This document shows, piece by piece, positions 7,094 to 13,773 of a DNA stretch of 21,767 nt. The position numbers were made by a program, and so were the translations under genes. Where the stretch lies: the NCBI GenBank assembly GCA_937915775.1, contig CALGGQ010000314.1, positions 1 through 21,767 of the forward strand, in the 5' to 3' direction. How positions within the stretch are numbered: position 1 is the stretch's first letter; every line of letters begins with the position of its first letter. The stretch is from an uncultured Clostridia bacterium. Lineage in GTDB: Bacteria > Bacillota > Clostridia > Oscillospirales > Acutalibacteraceae. The notes under the pieces are model-generated. The model did not search any database. It saw nothing but the letters and a program-made list of their open reading frames with translations, and was not told where the DNA came from.

Positions 7094-8035
7094 TTAATCA
7101 AAGGCGTGGCCGGTGGAGCCGAATACCTTGTCAATCTTGTGCATGACAACCTCTTCAATCAGGTTTCTTGCCGGGGTGAGATACTGACGCGGGTCAAAGT
7201 GCGTCGGGTTCTCGGCAAGGTGCTTTCTGAGCGCCGCGGTCATCGCGATACGGATATCGGAGTCCACATTGACCTTGCAGACTGCCATTTCAGCCGCCTT
7301 GCGCAGCATATCCTCAGGGATACCGATAGCATCCGGCATAGAGCCGCCGAATTCGTTAATCATCTTGATATGCTCCTGGTTGACGGAGGAAGCGCCGTGC
7401 AGCACAATCGGGAACTCCGGCAGCTGCTTGCCGACCTCCTCAAGAATGTCGAAGCGGAGCTGCGGCTTCTGGCCGGGCTTGAATTTGTACGCGCCGTGGC
7501 TGGTGCCGATGGCGATGGCAAGGGAATCCACGCCGGTTCTGGTGGCGAAGTCATAGACCTCTTCCGGACGGGTGTAGGATTCGTTACCTGCCTCAACAAC
7601 AACGTCGTCCTCAACGCCGGCAAGCGTACCGAGCTCGCCTTCTACCACAACGCCGTGCGCGTGGGCATATTCCACAACCTTCTTGGTCAGCGCAATGTTT
7701 TCCTCATACGGCAGAGAGGAGCCGTCAATCATGACGGAGGTAAAGCCGCCGTCAATGCAGCTCTTGCAGGTCTCAAAGTCCGGGCCGTGGTCGAGATGCA
7801 GGGCAATCGGCAGACCGGTTTCCTCAGCTGCTGCCTTTACCATGGCAACGAGGTAATCGTGAGAAGCATACTTTCTCGCGCCGGAGGAGCACTGCAGAAT
7901 GACGGGCGCCTCGAGCTTCTTTGCCGCACGGGTGATACCCTGAACAATCTCCATATTGTTGACATTGAAGGCGCCGATGGCATAGCCGCCCTCATACGCT
8001 TTTTTGAACATTTCTTTTGTGGTTACAAGTGGCAT
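7094..8035 (-). CDS. fba: Class II fructose-1,6-bisphosphate aldolase
   Basis: Cytoplasmic zinc enzyme that splits fructose-1,6-bisphosphate into dihydroxyacetone phosphate and glyceraldehyde-3-phosphate in glycolysis. The 313 residues are typical of the class IIB/FbaA-type enzymes. Visible features: AFNVNNMEI near the start, IALHLDHGPDFE (D82 catalytic, H83 zinc), VVVEGELGTLAGVEDDV, AIGTSHGAYKF (H180 zinc), VLHGASSV (H213 zinc) and CKVNVDSDIRIAM for substrate phosphate binding. The ATG at 8035 has an AAGGAGAAA ribosome site and a clear promoter just upstream, with a strong terminator behind, so it is probably a monocistronic housekeeping gene. Confidence 0.97.
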   Translation of the reverse strand: MPLVTTKEMFKKAYEGGYAIGAFNVNNMEIVQGITRAAKKLEAPVILQCSSGARKYASHDYLVAMVKAAAEETGLPIALHLDHGPDFETCKSCIDGGFTSVMIDGSSLPYEENIALTKKVVEYAHAHGVVVEGELGTLAGVEDDVVVEAGNESYTRPEEVYDFATRTGVDSLAIAIGTSHGAYKFKPGQKPQLRFDILEEVGKQLPEFPIVLHGASSVNQEHIKMINEFGGSMPDAIGIPEDMLRKAAEMAVCKVNVDSDIRIAMTAALRKHLAENPTHFDPRQYLTPARNLIEEVVMHKIDKVFGSTGHAFD

Positions 8036-8066
8036 AATCTTTTTCTCCTTATACTTTGTTAAATAT

Positions 8067-8095
8067 ATTATATATGATTAAAGAATAAATAGCAA
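8067..8095 (-). promoter_or_regulatory. Promoter of fba
   Basis: On the minus strand, TTGCTA (8090-8095), 17 bp spacer, TATAAT (8067-8072), 31 bp upstream of the fba ATG. The surrounding DNA is very AT-rich. A sigma-A type promoter is inferred from the pattern alone. Confidence 0.8.
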
Positions 8096-8128
8096 TATTT
8101 TTTTCAAATGATAAAACGGATACTCTTT

Positions 8129-8157
8129 CACTGACCACTGACCACTAATCACTATCC
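8129..8157. repeat. Solo heptamer arm at the end of ribU
   Basis: Four 7-bp units ACTGACC, ACTGACC, ACTAATC, ACTATCC, the same type as the right arm of copy A, but without a core or opposite arm. The TAG stop and the last codons of ribU lie inside it, so the repeat contributes to the protein's C-terminus. Confidence 0.65.
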
Positions 8158-8741
8158 TTGCCGTGCAGCAGCGGGGAGAGCGGCTTGTAGATAAACATGG
8201 ACGCGACGACGCACAGCAGCCCCTTGATAAACGTGAACGGCACGTTGAACACCAGCAGCGACTGCTCGATGCTTTTCATTGACGGCACGATATCCTGATA
8301 CGCCTGCAGCACGACATCTTTAGGCATAAAGTTGTAGTAAAACGGATAGACGATGAACAAATTGGACGGAAAGCTGACCGCCGCCATACAGACAGCGCCG
8401 AGCACACCGCCGAGCAGCGCGCCCTTCATCGTCTTATTGTGTTGGTACACAAGCCCTGCCACGCCGGCAAACACCGCGCCGAGAAGGAAATTGGACAGCT
8501 CGCCGATGTAGCCGCTCTGGCTGACGGCAAGGTGAATCAGGTTTTTCACCAGTGCAATGAGGATGCCCGCTACCGGTCCGTAGGCGAACGCGCCGAGCAG
8601 CTCCGGCAAATCCGAAAAATCCAGCTTGATAAAGCTCGGAATGAACGGAATCGGCACCTCAAGGTACTGCAGCACGATGGCTGCCGCCGTCAGCATCCCG
8701 CAGCCGGCGATGAATCTTGTTTTTTTCTTTGTGGTTGACAT
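8145..8741 (-). CDS. ribU: Riboflavin ECF transporter substrate-binding subunit (RibU)
   Basis: A 198-residue integral membrane protein, the S component that binds riboflavin and works with a shared EcfT/EcfA energising module encoded elsewhere. About six hydrophobic segments are visible. The RibU-like N-terminal part, with YLEVPIPFIPSFIKLDFSDL then PELLGAFAYGPVAGILIAL and LVKNLIHL, is characteristic. The ATG at 8741 was chosen because AAGGAG sits just before it (8750-8755); the longer form from 8813 would run back through the attenuator hairpin. An FMN riboswitch with its own promoter lies upstream, which supports the substrate. The C-terminus HGKDSD runs into a solo heptamer repeat. Confidence 0.93.
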   Translation of the reverse strand: MSTTKKKTRFIAGCGMLTAAAIVLQYLEVPIPFIPSFIKLDFSDLPELLGAFAYGPVAGILIALVKNLIHLAVSQSGYIGELSNFLLGAVFAGVAGLVYQHNKTMKGALLGGVLGAVCMAAVSFPSNLFIVYPFYYNFMPKDVVLQAYQDIVPSMKSIEQSLLVFNVPFTFIKGLLCVVASMFIYKPLSPLLHGKDSD

Positions 8742-8761
8742 AAGAATCTCCTTTCCTTGGG

Positions 8762-8796
8762 AGCAAAAGAGAACGCCCTGACGTGAGGTCAGGGCG
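8762..8796 (-). terminator. Riboswitch expression-platform hairpin before ribU
   Basis: CGCCCTGAC (8774-8782), loop GTGAG, GTCAGGGCG (8788-8796), followed on the minus strand by the T-rich TTCTCTTTT. It lies between the FMN aptamer and the ribU ribosome site, which it does not cover. This fits a transcription attenuator that forms when FMN is bound (inference from known FMN switches). Confidence 0.8.
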
Positions 8797-8817
8797 AAAT
8801 ACTGCTTGAGCAATATA

Positions 8818-9080
8818 TATTTCTCTCGTCCGGACTATACCGTCGGTTACGGAATTGCACCGTATCAGTCCTTATTCGAAAAGATAAGGAGTCGCGGACT
8901 GTACGCATTACAACGGGGCGTCGAGGACGCCGCCCCCTACAAAAAGGAAGCAACGCTGCGCGTTATTGTATGCACCGCCGGTGGGGAATTTATTTCCGCT
9001 CAACGTTTCGGTATCGTGTGACTGACAGCACGAGCCGGCGCGTGTGCGAGTCGGGAAATATCACCCCGCCCCGAAATATG
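8818..9080 (-). promoter_or_regulatory. FMN riboswitch (RFN element) with enlarged P2 and P3 regions
   Basis: Reading the minus strand, conserved FMN aptamer blocks appear in order: TTCGGGGCGGGGTGA near the 5' end, ATTCCCCACCGGCGGTG (about 8972-8990), CAGTCCGCGAC (about 8892-8902), then GATACGGTGCAATTCCGTAA, CCGACGGTATAGTCCGGAC and GAGAGAAATA at the 3' end. At about 263 nt it is much longer than usual. Roughly 65 nt is inserted between the GGGGTGA and ATTCCCC halves of P2, and P3 carries an insert with a GGCGTC-GAG-GACGCC hairpin and the mini-hairpin AACGCTGCGCGTT. It controls ribU directly downstream. Identification of the class is secure; the folding of the inserts is inferred. Confidence 0.92.
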
Positions 9081-9093
9081 TTTTGGTAATACT

Positions 9094-9121
9094 ATTATAT
9101 TCTGTTATTTCGTCTTGTCAA
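9094..9121 (-). promoter_or_regulatory. Promoter of the riboswitch-ribU transcript
   Basis: Minus strand TTGACA (9116-9121), 16 bp spacer, TATAAT (9094-9099). Transcription would begin around 9085-9088, just before the aptamer. Confidence 0.88.
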
Positions 9122-9125
9122 GTTC

Positions 9126-9178
9126 TGTTTGAAAAAATGACAGAATGACCGGTTTTGTCATAGTTTGGAGGACAAAAC
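9126..9178. other. Inverted repeats between divergent promoters
   Basis: ATGACA (9137-9142) and TGTCAT (9155-9160) flank ACCGGT, and GTTTTGTC (9152-9159) pairs with GACAAAAC (9171-9178). The 20-mer TGTTTGAAAAAATGACAGAA at 9126-9145 recurs exactly at 3739-3758. These may be operator sites shared by ribU and the fibronectin-III gene, or leftover repeat; no regulator can be named. Confidence 0.35.
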
Positions 9179-9210
9179 GGCACGAAACCGTCTAAAATAC
9201 CCCTAAAAAT

Positions 9211-9239
9211 TTGACAAACCGGCTGTAATCTGCTATAAC
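9211..9239 (+). promoter_or_regulatory. Promoter of the fibronectin-III protein gene
   Basis: TTGACA (9211-9216), 17 bp spacer, TATAAC (9234-9239), 34 bp before the ribosome site AAAAGGAG (9272-9279). It diverges from the ribU promoter. Confidence 0.85.
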
Positions 9240-9287
9240 AGTTCCATACGTAATTATTACAAAACGGTTACAAAAGGAGTCCTGTTT

Positions 9288-10427
9288 ATTAACAGTCGAT
9301 TAACAAAAGCCGTATCCGTGCTGCTGATTCTGCTGCTGTCGCTCGGCGTGACGCTCAGCGCAAATGCAGAGGAGCTGCCCGATTTATACGGCGTATCACT
9401 CGGTGCCAAGAGTACCCAGAGCGGCGCGGCAGTCAAATCGCCGTCACCGTTTGACAACAATATCATAGAGGAAAACAGCTTCACCGTTACCGTCAAGCGA
9501 ACAACGGCGTCCGCCGCCGTGCTGGCATGGAGCAGCAGCGAGCTGTATCTGAGCTACACGCTGTGCCGCTATAACATCATTACGCAAACGTGGGAAGCGC
9601 TTCTCACCACCTCCGAAACAACGGCGACGGTAAGAGGGCTGCAGCAAAACACGCAGTACGCCTTTGCCGTGATGAACGGCATTAACGGCGAAATTCTCGG
9701 CACCGTCCAGGCAAAGACGAAGGTCAGAGTGGCGTCCGTTACGGTTGCCGACCGCTCGTCCGGGAGCATTGAGCTCGCGTTTCACAATATCCCACAGGAT
9801 GCGACGGTGCTGGTGCTGCGCAGCACCGACGGAACAACGTACCGCCGTATCGCTGTCACCAAGGAAGCGCACTATACGGATACCGACGTGGAGGAAGCGA
9901 CAGCTTATTACTATAAGGTAAAATGTAAGGTTACGCTGAACGGCAAAACGAGCAAGAGCAAGGCGAGCGAGGCGGTGCAGACATCTACGCTGAGGAGCTT
10001 CGGTCTGCCCTCCGTCAGCGGCGCGTGCAAAACGTATGCGTATTATACCGCTGTCACGGCGCGGCGCTCTCCGCAGTATAAGCTGCTGCACTCCGACGCC
10101 TGCTATACCGACCCTGAGACGGGCATTCGTATGGTGGACGGCTATTACTGCGTGGCGCTCGGCTCTTATTACGGCACGAAAATCGGCACGAAGTATAAGA
10201 TTACGCTTGATGATAACGGTACCCTCCGCACGATTAACGTCATTCTGTGCGACCAGAAGTCGAACCGCCATACCGACGCGAACCACCAGTACGCACGCAA
10301 CAACAGCGATATCGTGGAATTCTATGTGGAAAAGCGCCGCATTCCGAAGGGCATCCGCGGCGACTACGGCAGATTAGAGCAGTTCCGCGGCAATGTCGTG
10401 GCGATTGAACAGTATATAGATGACTAA
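9288..10427 (+). CDS. Secreted fibronectin type III protein with C-terminal 3D/double-psi-barrel-like domain; likely ATT start
   Basis: With a start at ATT 9288 the protein is 379 residues and begins MNSRLTKAVSVLLILLLSLG, a complete signal peptide cleaved near SANA-EELP. The ATT sits 8 nt after AAAAGGAG. The first conventional start, GTG 9318, is 38 nt from it and would cut the positively charged N-region. Two fibronectin-III modules follow (about residues 65-150 and 150-240, with AYYYKVKCKV), then a C-terminal domain containing VDGYYCVALGSYYGTKIGT and ILCDQKSNRHTDANHQ. That pattern resembles the 3D or related double-psi barrels of clostridial cell-wall proteins (inference). It stands alone, with its own promoter and a shared terminator. 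Its TAA stop lies in repeat copy 2. Role unknown, probably cell-surface. Confidence 0.75.
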   Translation: MNSRLTKAVSVLLILLLSLGVTLSANAEELPDLYGVSLGAKSTQSGAAVKSPSPFDNNIIEENSFTVTVKRTTASAAVLAWSSSELYLSYTLCRYNIITQTWEALLTTSETTATVRGLQQNTQYAFAVMNGINGEILGTVQAKTKVRVASVTVADRSSGSIELAFHNIPQDATVLVLRSTDGTTYRRIAVTKEAHYTDTDVEEATAYYYKVKCKVTLNGKTSKSKASEAVQTSTLRSFGLPSVSGACKTYAYYTAVTARRSPQYKLLHSDACYTDPETGIRMVDGYYCVALGSYYGTKIGTKYKITLDDNGTLRTINVILCDQKSNRHTDANHQYARNNSDIVEFYVEKRRIPKGIRGDYGRLEQFRGNVVAIEQYIDD

Positions 10428-10616
10428 CGGCTTGCGTTGCAAGCGCTAACGTTGGCTGCGCCAAGCTAACGGACTTCGTCGCTAACAGAGCGCTTGCGCG
10501 CTCGCTATGCTTAGCGAGAAACAACGATAGCGTTGACCGCAGGTCAACCGTTAGCGTGCCGTCAGGCACCATTAGCATTCCAAAGGAATTGTTAGCGCGC
10601 TGAAAGCGCCGTTAGC
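10424..10616. repeat. GCTAAC/GTTAGC mini-hairpin array, copy 2
   Basis: Same architecture as copies 1 and 3 but more diverged. Left hairpins CTTGC-GTT-GCAAG, TTGGC-TGC-GCCAA and AGCGC-TTGC-GCGCT are spaced by GCTAAC. The centre is GCTATGCTTAGCGAGAAACA. Right hairpins GACC-GCA-GGTC, GTGCC-GTCA-GGCAC, ATTCC-AAA-GGAAT and GCGCT-GAA-AGCGC are spaced by GTTAGC or ATTAGC. It starts in the stop codon of the preceding plus-strand gene (CTAACGG, TAA at 10425) and ends at the terminator, so it occupies the whole 3' untranslated region between two convergent genes. Confidence 0.88.
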
Positions 10617-10618
10617 TT

Positions 10619-10655
10619 AAAAAATGACCTCAGATTATTCTGAGGTCATTTTTTT
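10619..10655. terminator. Bidirectional terminator between convergent genes
   Basis: AAAAAATGACCTCAG (10619-10633) and CTGAGGTCATTTTTTT (10640-10655) form a stem with loop ATTATT. U-runs occur in both directions. The loop contains the TAA stop (10635-10637) of the M20 peptidase, so the terminator overlaps that gene's last codons. Confidence 0.92.
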
Positions 10656-12113
10656 AATGTATCGCTTGAAGAACTGCACGCCCTCGGTGAGCTGGTCAAC
10701 GGGGCAGCGCTCGTCGGTGCCGTGCGTGGTCAGCAGCAGCTTGGTGCCGACGGTGAACGGCGCGTAGCGGTAAAGATTTTCGCAGATGGCTTCGTAGTGA
10801 TAGGTATCCGTGCCGCCCATCACGAGGTACGGCGCGACGATGTTATCGGGATTCATCTGGTGCGACAGCTCGGTGAGCACCGCAAAGGCTCTGCTGTCCG
10901 TGGGGGAGACGGCGGACGCCTCCTTGCCCTTGACGAATGCCACGTCGATATCCTTATTCTTCACAACCTTGCGGATGTGCTGCTCCAGATCCGCCGTGGT
11001 GGTGCCGGGCAGCTGGCGGAAGTTGACCGTCACGCTTGCCGTCTGCGGCAGCACGTTGGCAGCGGGCGAGCCCTCCAGCATCGTGCAGGCGGTGGTGGTG
11101 CGGATAAAGGAGGCCGCGGGCGGAATGCGCTTGGCAATCGCCAGCACCAGCGGCGTCAGCAGCGTGATATTGCAGGTGAAAAACCTGCCGAGATAGGTCA
11201 TATGCTTGCCGATTAAGGTGAACATATCCTTCACCATCGGCAGCATTTTGGCTTTAAACTGGTGCTTTTCCAGATCGCGTACCGCTTCGGCGAGAATGCC
11301 GACGCCGGTGTGCTGCGGCGGCTGTGAGGAATGGCCGCCCTTGGCGTGTACCGTAATGCGCATATCGGTGTTGCCCTTTTCCGCAATGCCGATACCGGCG
11401 AGGTTGCCCTTTAAGATGCCCTTGACGTTGGCGGGCAGAATCGCGCCGCCCTCATCGAGCGTGGCTTCGAGGTGAACGCCCCGTGCCTGCAGCGTATCCG
11501 CAATCGCCTGTGCACCGTTATTAGTGCCGGCGACGATTTCCTCGTTATGACCGAAACAGAGATAGACCGTGCGCTCGGGCACATAGCCCTCCTCGAGCAG
11601 CGTTTCCACCGCCTCCATCACACAGATGAGGTGGTTTTTCATATCCAGCGCGCCGCGTCCCCAGATAAATTCACCGTCGTTGTAGCCGTCAAACGGCGGG
11701 TGCGTCCAGTCCGCCAGCGTGCCGGCGGAAATCGGAACGACGTCCTGGTGGCTCAGCATGGCAATGCCATCCAGCTCGGGCTTGGTTCCCTCCCAGGTGT
11801 AGAGCAGGGAGGCGGTGGACACCGTTTCCTTTTTCAGCGTCTGATGCGTGAGCGGAAAGGCGCGCTCCAGAAAAGCGTGGAAGCGGTCAAATTCGCCCCA
11901 GTCCACCTTGCTTTCATCGGCGTTGGAAATCGTCTGTATTTGGATGGCTTCGGTAAGGTGGCGCTGCACACGCTCGCTATCCACCTTTTCCTTCGGCATC
12001 GGCGTGACCGTCGGGCGCTTAATTTTGAAGAACGCCGCCTTGATTGCCGTAATGACAATCGCCAGAAGAATCACCGCAAGAAGAATGAATAAAATGATTT
12101 TACCTGTTCCCAT
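10635..12113 (-). CDS. Membrane-anchored M20 family metallopeptidase (CPS1/PM20D1-like)
   Basis: A 492-residue protein with an N-terminal membrane helix (KIILFILLAVILLAIVITAI, about 5-24) and a di-zinc M20 hydrolase domain. Metal and catalytic residues are visible: SHQDVVP (H122, D124), WGRGALDMK (D157), FGHNEEIVAG (E191, E192) and a C-terminal THGTDERCP supplying the last His. The lid domain carries HAKGGHSSQPPQHTGVG. The long spacing and WTHPPFDGYNDGEFIWGRGA resemble carboxypeptidase S/PM20D1-type enzymes, which cleave peptides or N-acyl amino acids. It starts in a TAATG overlap with the membrane protein upstream, implying coupled translation. A role in processing a substrate imported by its two membrane neighbours is inference. 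Confidence 0.9.
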   Translation of the reverse strand: MGTGKIILFILLAVILLAIVITAIKAAFFKIKRPTVTPMPKEKVDSERVQRHLTEAIQIQTISNADESKVDWGEFDRFHAFLERAFPLTHQTLKKETVSTASLLYTWEGTKPELDGIAMLSHQDVVPISAGTLADWTHPPFDGYNDGEFIWGRGALDMKNHLICVMEAVETLLEEGYVPERTVYLCFGHNEEIVAGTNNGAQAIADTLQARGVHLEATLDEGGAILPANVKGILKGNLAGIGIAEKGNTDMRITVHAKGGHSSQPPQHTGVGILAEAVRDLEKHQFKAKMLPMVKDMFTLIGKHMTYLGRFFTCNITLLTPLVLAIAKRIPPAASFIRTTTACTMLEGSPAANVLPQTASVTVNFRQLPGTTTADLEQHIRKVVKNKDIDVAFVKGKEASAVSPTDSRAFAVLTELSHQMNPDNIVAPYLVMGGTDTYHYEAICENLYRYAPFTVGTKLLLTTHGTDERCPVDQLTEGVQFFKRYIKKMTSE

Positions 12114-12772
12114 TATTTGCCGACCCAGCCTTTCTTAAACATGATATGTGCGCCGAGCAGCGACACGATAACGCCGATGGGTATCAGCACGCCCACGGCT
12201 AAATTGCCCGCAAAGATTAGCAGCAGCGTCAGCACCGCAATCGGCAGGACGGATATTTTCCAGTGCTTCGCGAGGTACGAGGCGCACAGCGCACCGAACA
12301 GCGCCGGCGTGACCTGCTGAAACGCGGGCGCAAAGACGCTCCCTTCGCCCGTGATGTCTTTCAGCACGGGGCGGAACAGTAGCACGAACACGGCGATAAT
12401 CACCGTCGTGACAATCGAGGAAACCGCGATGGAAATCGTGGAAATCGCTTCGCCCTCCTCGCTGTTGGCGTCCACCTTGGCGCTGTCCATCGAGGCAAGC
12501 GCCACAGGCATTTTCAGGTTCGTGATGTTGCCCGTGACAAAGGAGAGGTAGGTGCCGCCCGTGCCGAGCAGCGGCGCATACGTCAGCACCTCCACCACCG
12601 CCGTCGGATAGAACACGAGCGCGACGGTGGCTAAGCCCTTGGCGATTTTGGCAAGCTCCGGATGTACGCAGAGATGGGCGCAAATCAGCGTCGGCACCGA
12701 AAGAAATACCAGCAGGGTGACGAGCATCCAGATTCTGCCGTAGGTGTGGGTTTTGTTGGTGTATGAATTCAT
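12113..12772 (-). CDS. Polytopic membrane protein, probable partner of the DUF5058-like protein
   Basis: A 219-residue protein with about five or six hydrophobic segments (around residues 15-32, 44-66, 112-135, 158-170, 175-205). A notable segment is GTGGTYLSFVTGNITNLKMP, Gly/Thr-rich and followed by a charged loop (MDSAKVDANSEEGEAIS), which looks like a substrate or ion site rather than a plain anchor. I do not recognise a named family with certainty. The ATG at 12772 has AAGGAG (12779-12784). The stop overlaps the M20 start by one base. With the DUF5058-like gene upstream it may form a two-part permease feeding the M20 hydrolase; this is inferred from order and coupling. Confidence 0.7.
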   Translation of the reverse strand: MNSYTNKTHTYGRIWMLVTLLVFLSVPTLICAHLCVHPELAKIAKGLATVALVFYPTAVVEVLTYAPLLGTGGTYLSFVTGNITNLKMPVALASMDSAKVDANSEEGEAISTISIAVSSIVTTVIIAVFVLLFRPVLKDITGEGSVFAPAFQQVTPALFGALCASYLAKHWKISVLPIAVLTLLLIFAGNLAVGVLIPIGVIVSLLGAHIMFKKGWVGK

Positions 12773-12787
12773 AGTAAACTCCTTGTG

Positions 12788-12987
12788 ATAGCGAACGACT
12801 GACCGTTGGTCAGCGCTAACAGTTTGCTGCGCAAACGCTAACAGGCTACGCCGCTAACGGAGTGCTGCGCACTCGCTATGCTCCGCGGGAAACAACGTAA
12901 GCGTTGACCGCAGGTCAACCGTTAGCGTGCCGTCAGGCACCGTTAGCATTCCGCAGGAATCGTTAGCGCGCTAAAAGCGCCGTTAGC
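12788..12987. repeat. GCTAAC/GTTAGC mini-hairpin array, copy 3
   Basis: Left hairpins are TGACC-GTT-GGTCA, TTTGC-TGC-GCAAA and AGTGC-TGC-GCACT with GCTAAC spacers. The centre GCTATGCTCCGCGGGAAACA is identical to copy 1. Right hairpins are GACC-GCA-GGTC, GTGCC-GTCA-GGCAC, ATTCC-GCA-GGAAT and GCGCT-AAA-AGCGC with GTTAGC spacers. It lies between two same-strand membrane protein genes, separating the stop at 12991 from the next ribosome site. The outer hairpins differ wholesale from copy 1 while the inner 132 bp are almost identical. Confidence 0.9.
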
Positions 12988-12990
12988 TCC

Positions 12991-13761
12991 TTATCCTCTC
13001 CATTCCAAAAAGGCGACGCCGTGCGGCAGCACCTGCGCCAGCAGCATGACGACCAGCATCGCGCCAATCATGGCGGCGGGCATGGCAAAGCTCTCAAACC
13101 ACTTCATTTTCGGCAGCGCCGCGAGGCGCGAAAACAGCAGCATCAGCAAAATGGCGGAAACCAGCGCTGCCAGCGACAGCACGCCGGCGCCGTCGCCGAC
13201 GATTTCGGGTGCGCCTTTGCCGGCGAGGGCTCTTGCCACGAACGCGGCAATCAGCCCGATGAACGCCGCCGCGCTCATCACATCCGCCCAAGCCTTGTTG
13301 CCCGAAAGCGCTTTGCCGACCTTGCTCTGAATTTTTTTGAGGAAAAGCGGGGTTAAGATAATCGGCATAATCGAGCCGAGCGTCATTACCCACGCCACCG
13401 TGCCGAACACGGTTTTATCTGTAATCTCCTGCGCGATACCGCCGGCAATGCCGTATGCCTCGAGCGCGTTCGTCGCCGCCGTCACCTCGTAGGAGATGTT
13501 GCCGATGACGGAAAGGCGAATCCACGGCAGCACATAGCCGAGCGCGGACGCAAGCGTCAGCACCGTTGCCACAATGCCGATGGCGGGCGCAATCGTAAAC
13601 AGCGCCGAGGAGAGCATCGTGTTCTTGATCGTGCTGCTCTCAATGCCGAGCGCCTTTGCCCGCCGAATGGCGCGCACGAGGAAAAACAGCGCCTGCACAA
13701 TCACAAACGCCACTACCCCGAGCGCCATCAGCGTCATAAATCTGTCGTCTTTAAAATCCAT
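12991..13761 (-). CDS. DUF5058-like integral membrane protein
   Basis: A 256-residue protein with about six to seven hydrophobic segments. The stretch SSALFTIAPAIGIVATVLTL followed by LPWIRLSVIGNISYEV and later GTVAWVMTLGSIMPIIL matches what I recall of the DUF5058 family, common in clostridia and often encoded near M20 peptidases. The function is not known; a transport role is plausible. The ATG at 13761 was chosen over an upstream start at 13830, which would translate the repeat arm, and an AAGGGT ribosome site is near it. Repeat copy C is directly upstream and mini-hairpin copy 3 directly downstream, so the gene is flanked on both sides by repeats. Confidence 0.7.
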   Translation of the reverse strand: MDFKDDRFMTLMALGVVAFVIVQALFFLVRAIRRAKALGIESSTIKNTMLSSALFTIAPAIGIVATVLTLASALGYVLPWIRLSVIGNISYEVTAATNALEAYGIAGGIAQEITDKTVFGTVAWVMTLGSIMPIILTPLFLKKIQSKVGKALSGNKAWADVMSAAAFIGLIAAFVARALAGKGAPEIVGDGAGVLSLAALVSAILLMLLFSRLAALPKMKWFESFAMPAAMIGAMLVVMLLAQVLPHGVAFLEWRG

Positions 13762-13773
13762 CGCTAAACCCTT

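Noticed and set aside
8806..9021. A 71-codon plus-strand frame across the riboswitch
   Set aside because: It lies antisense to the conserved FMN aptamer and has no ribosome site.
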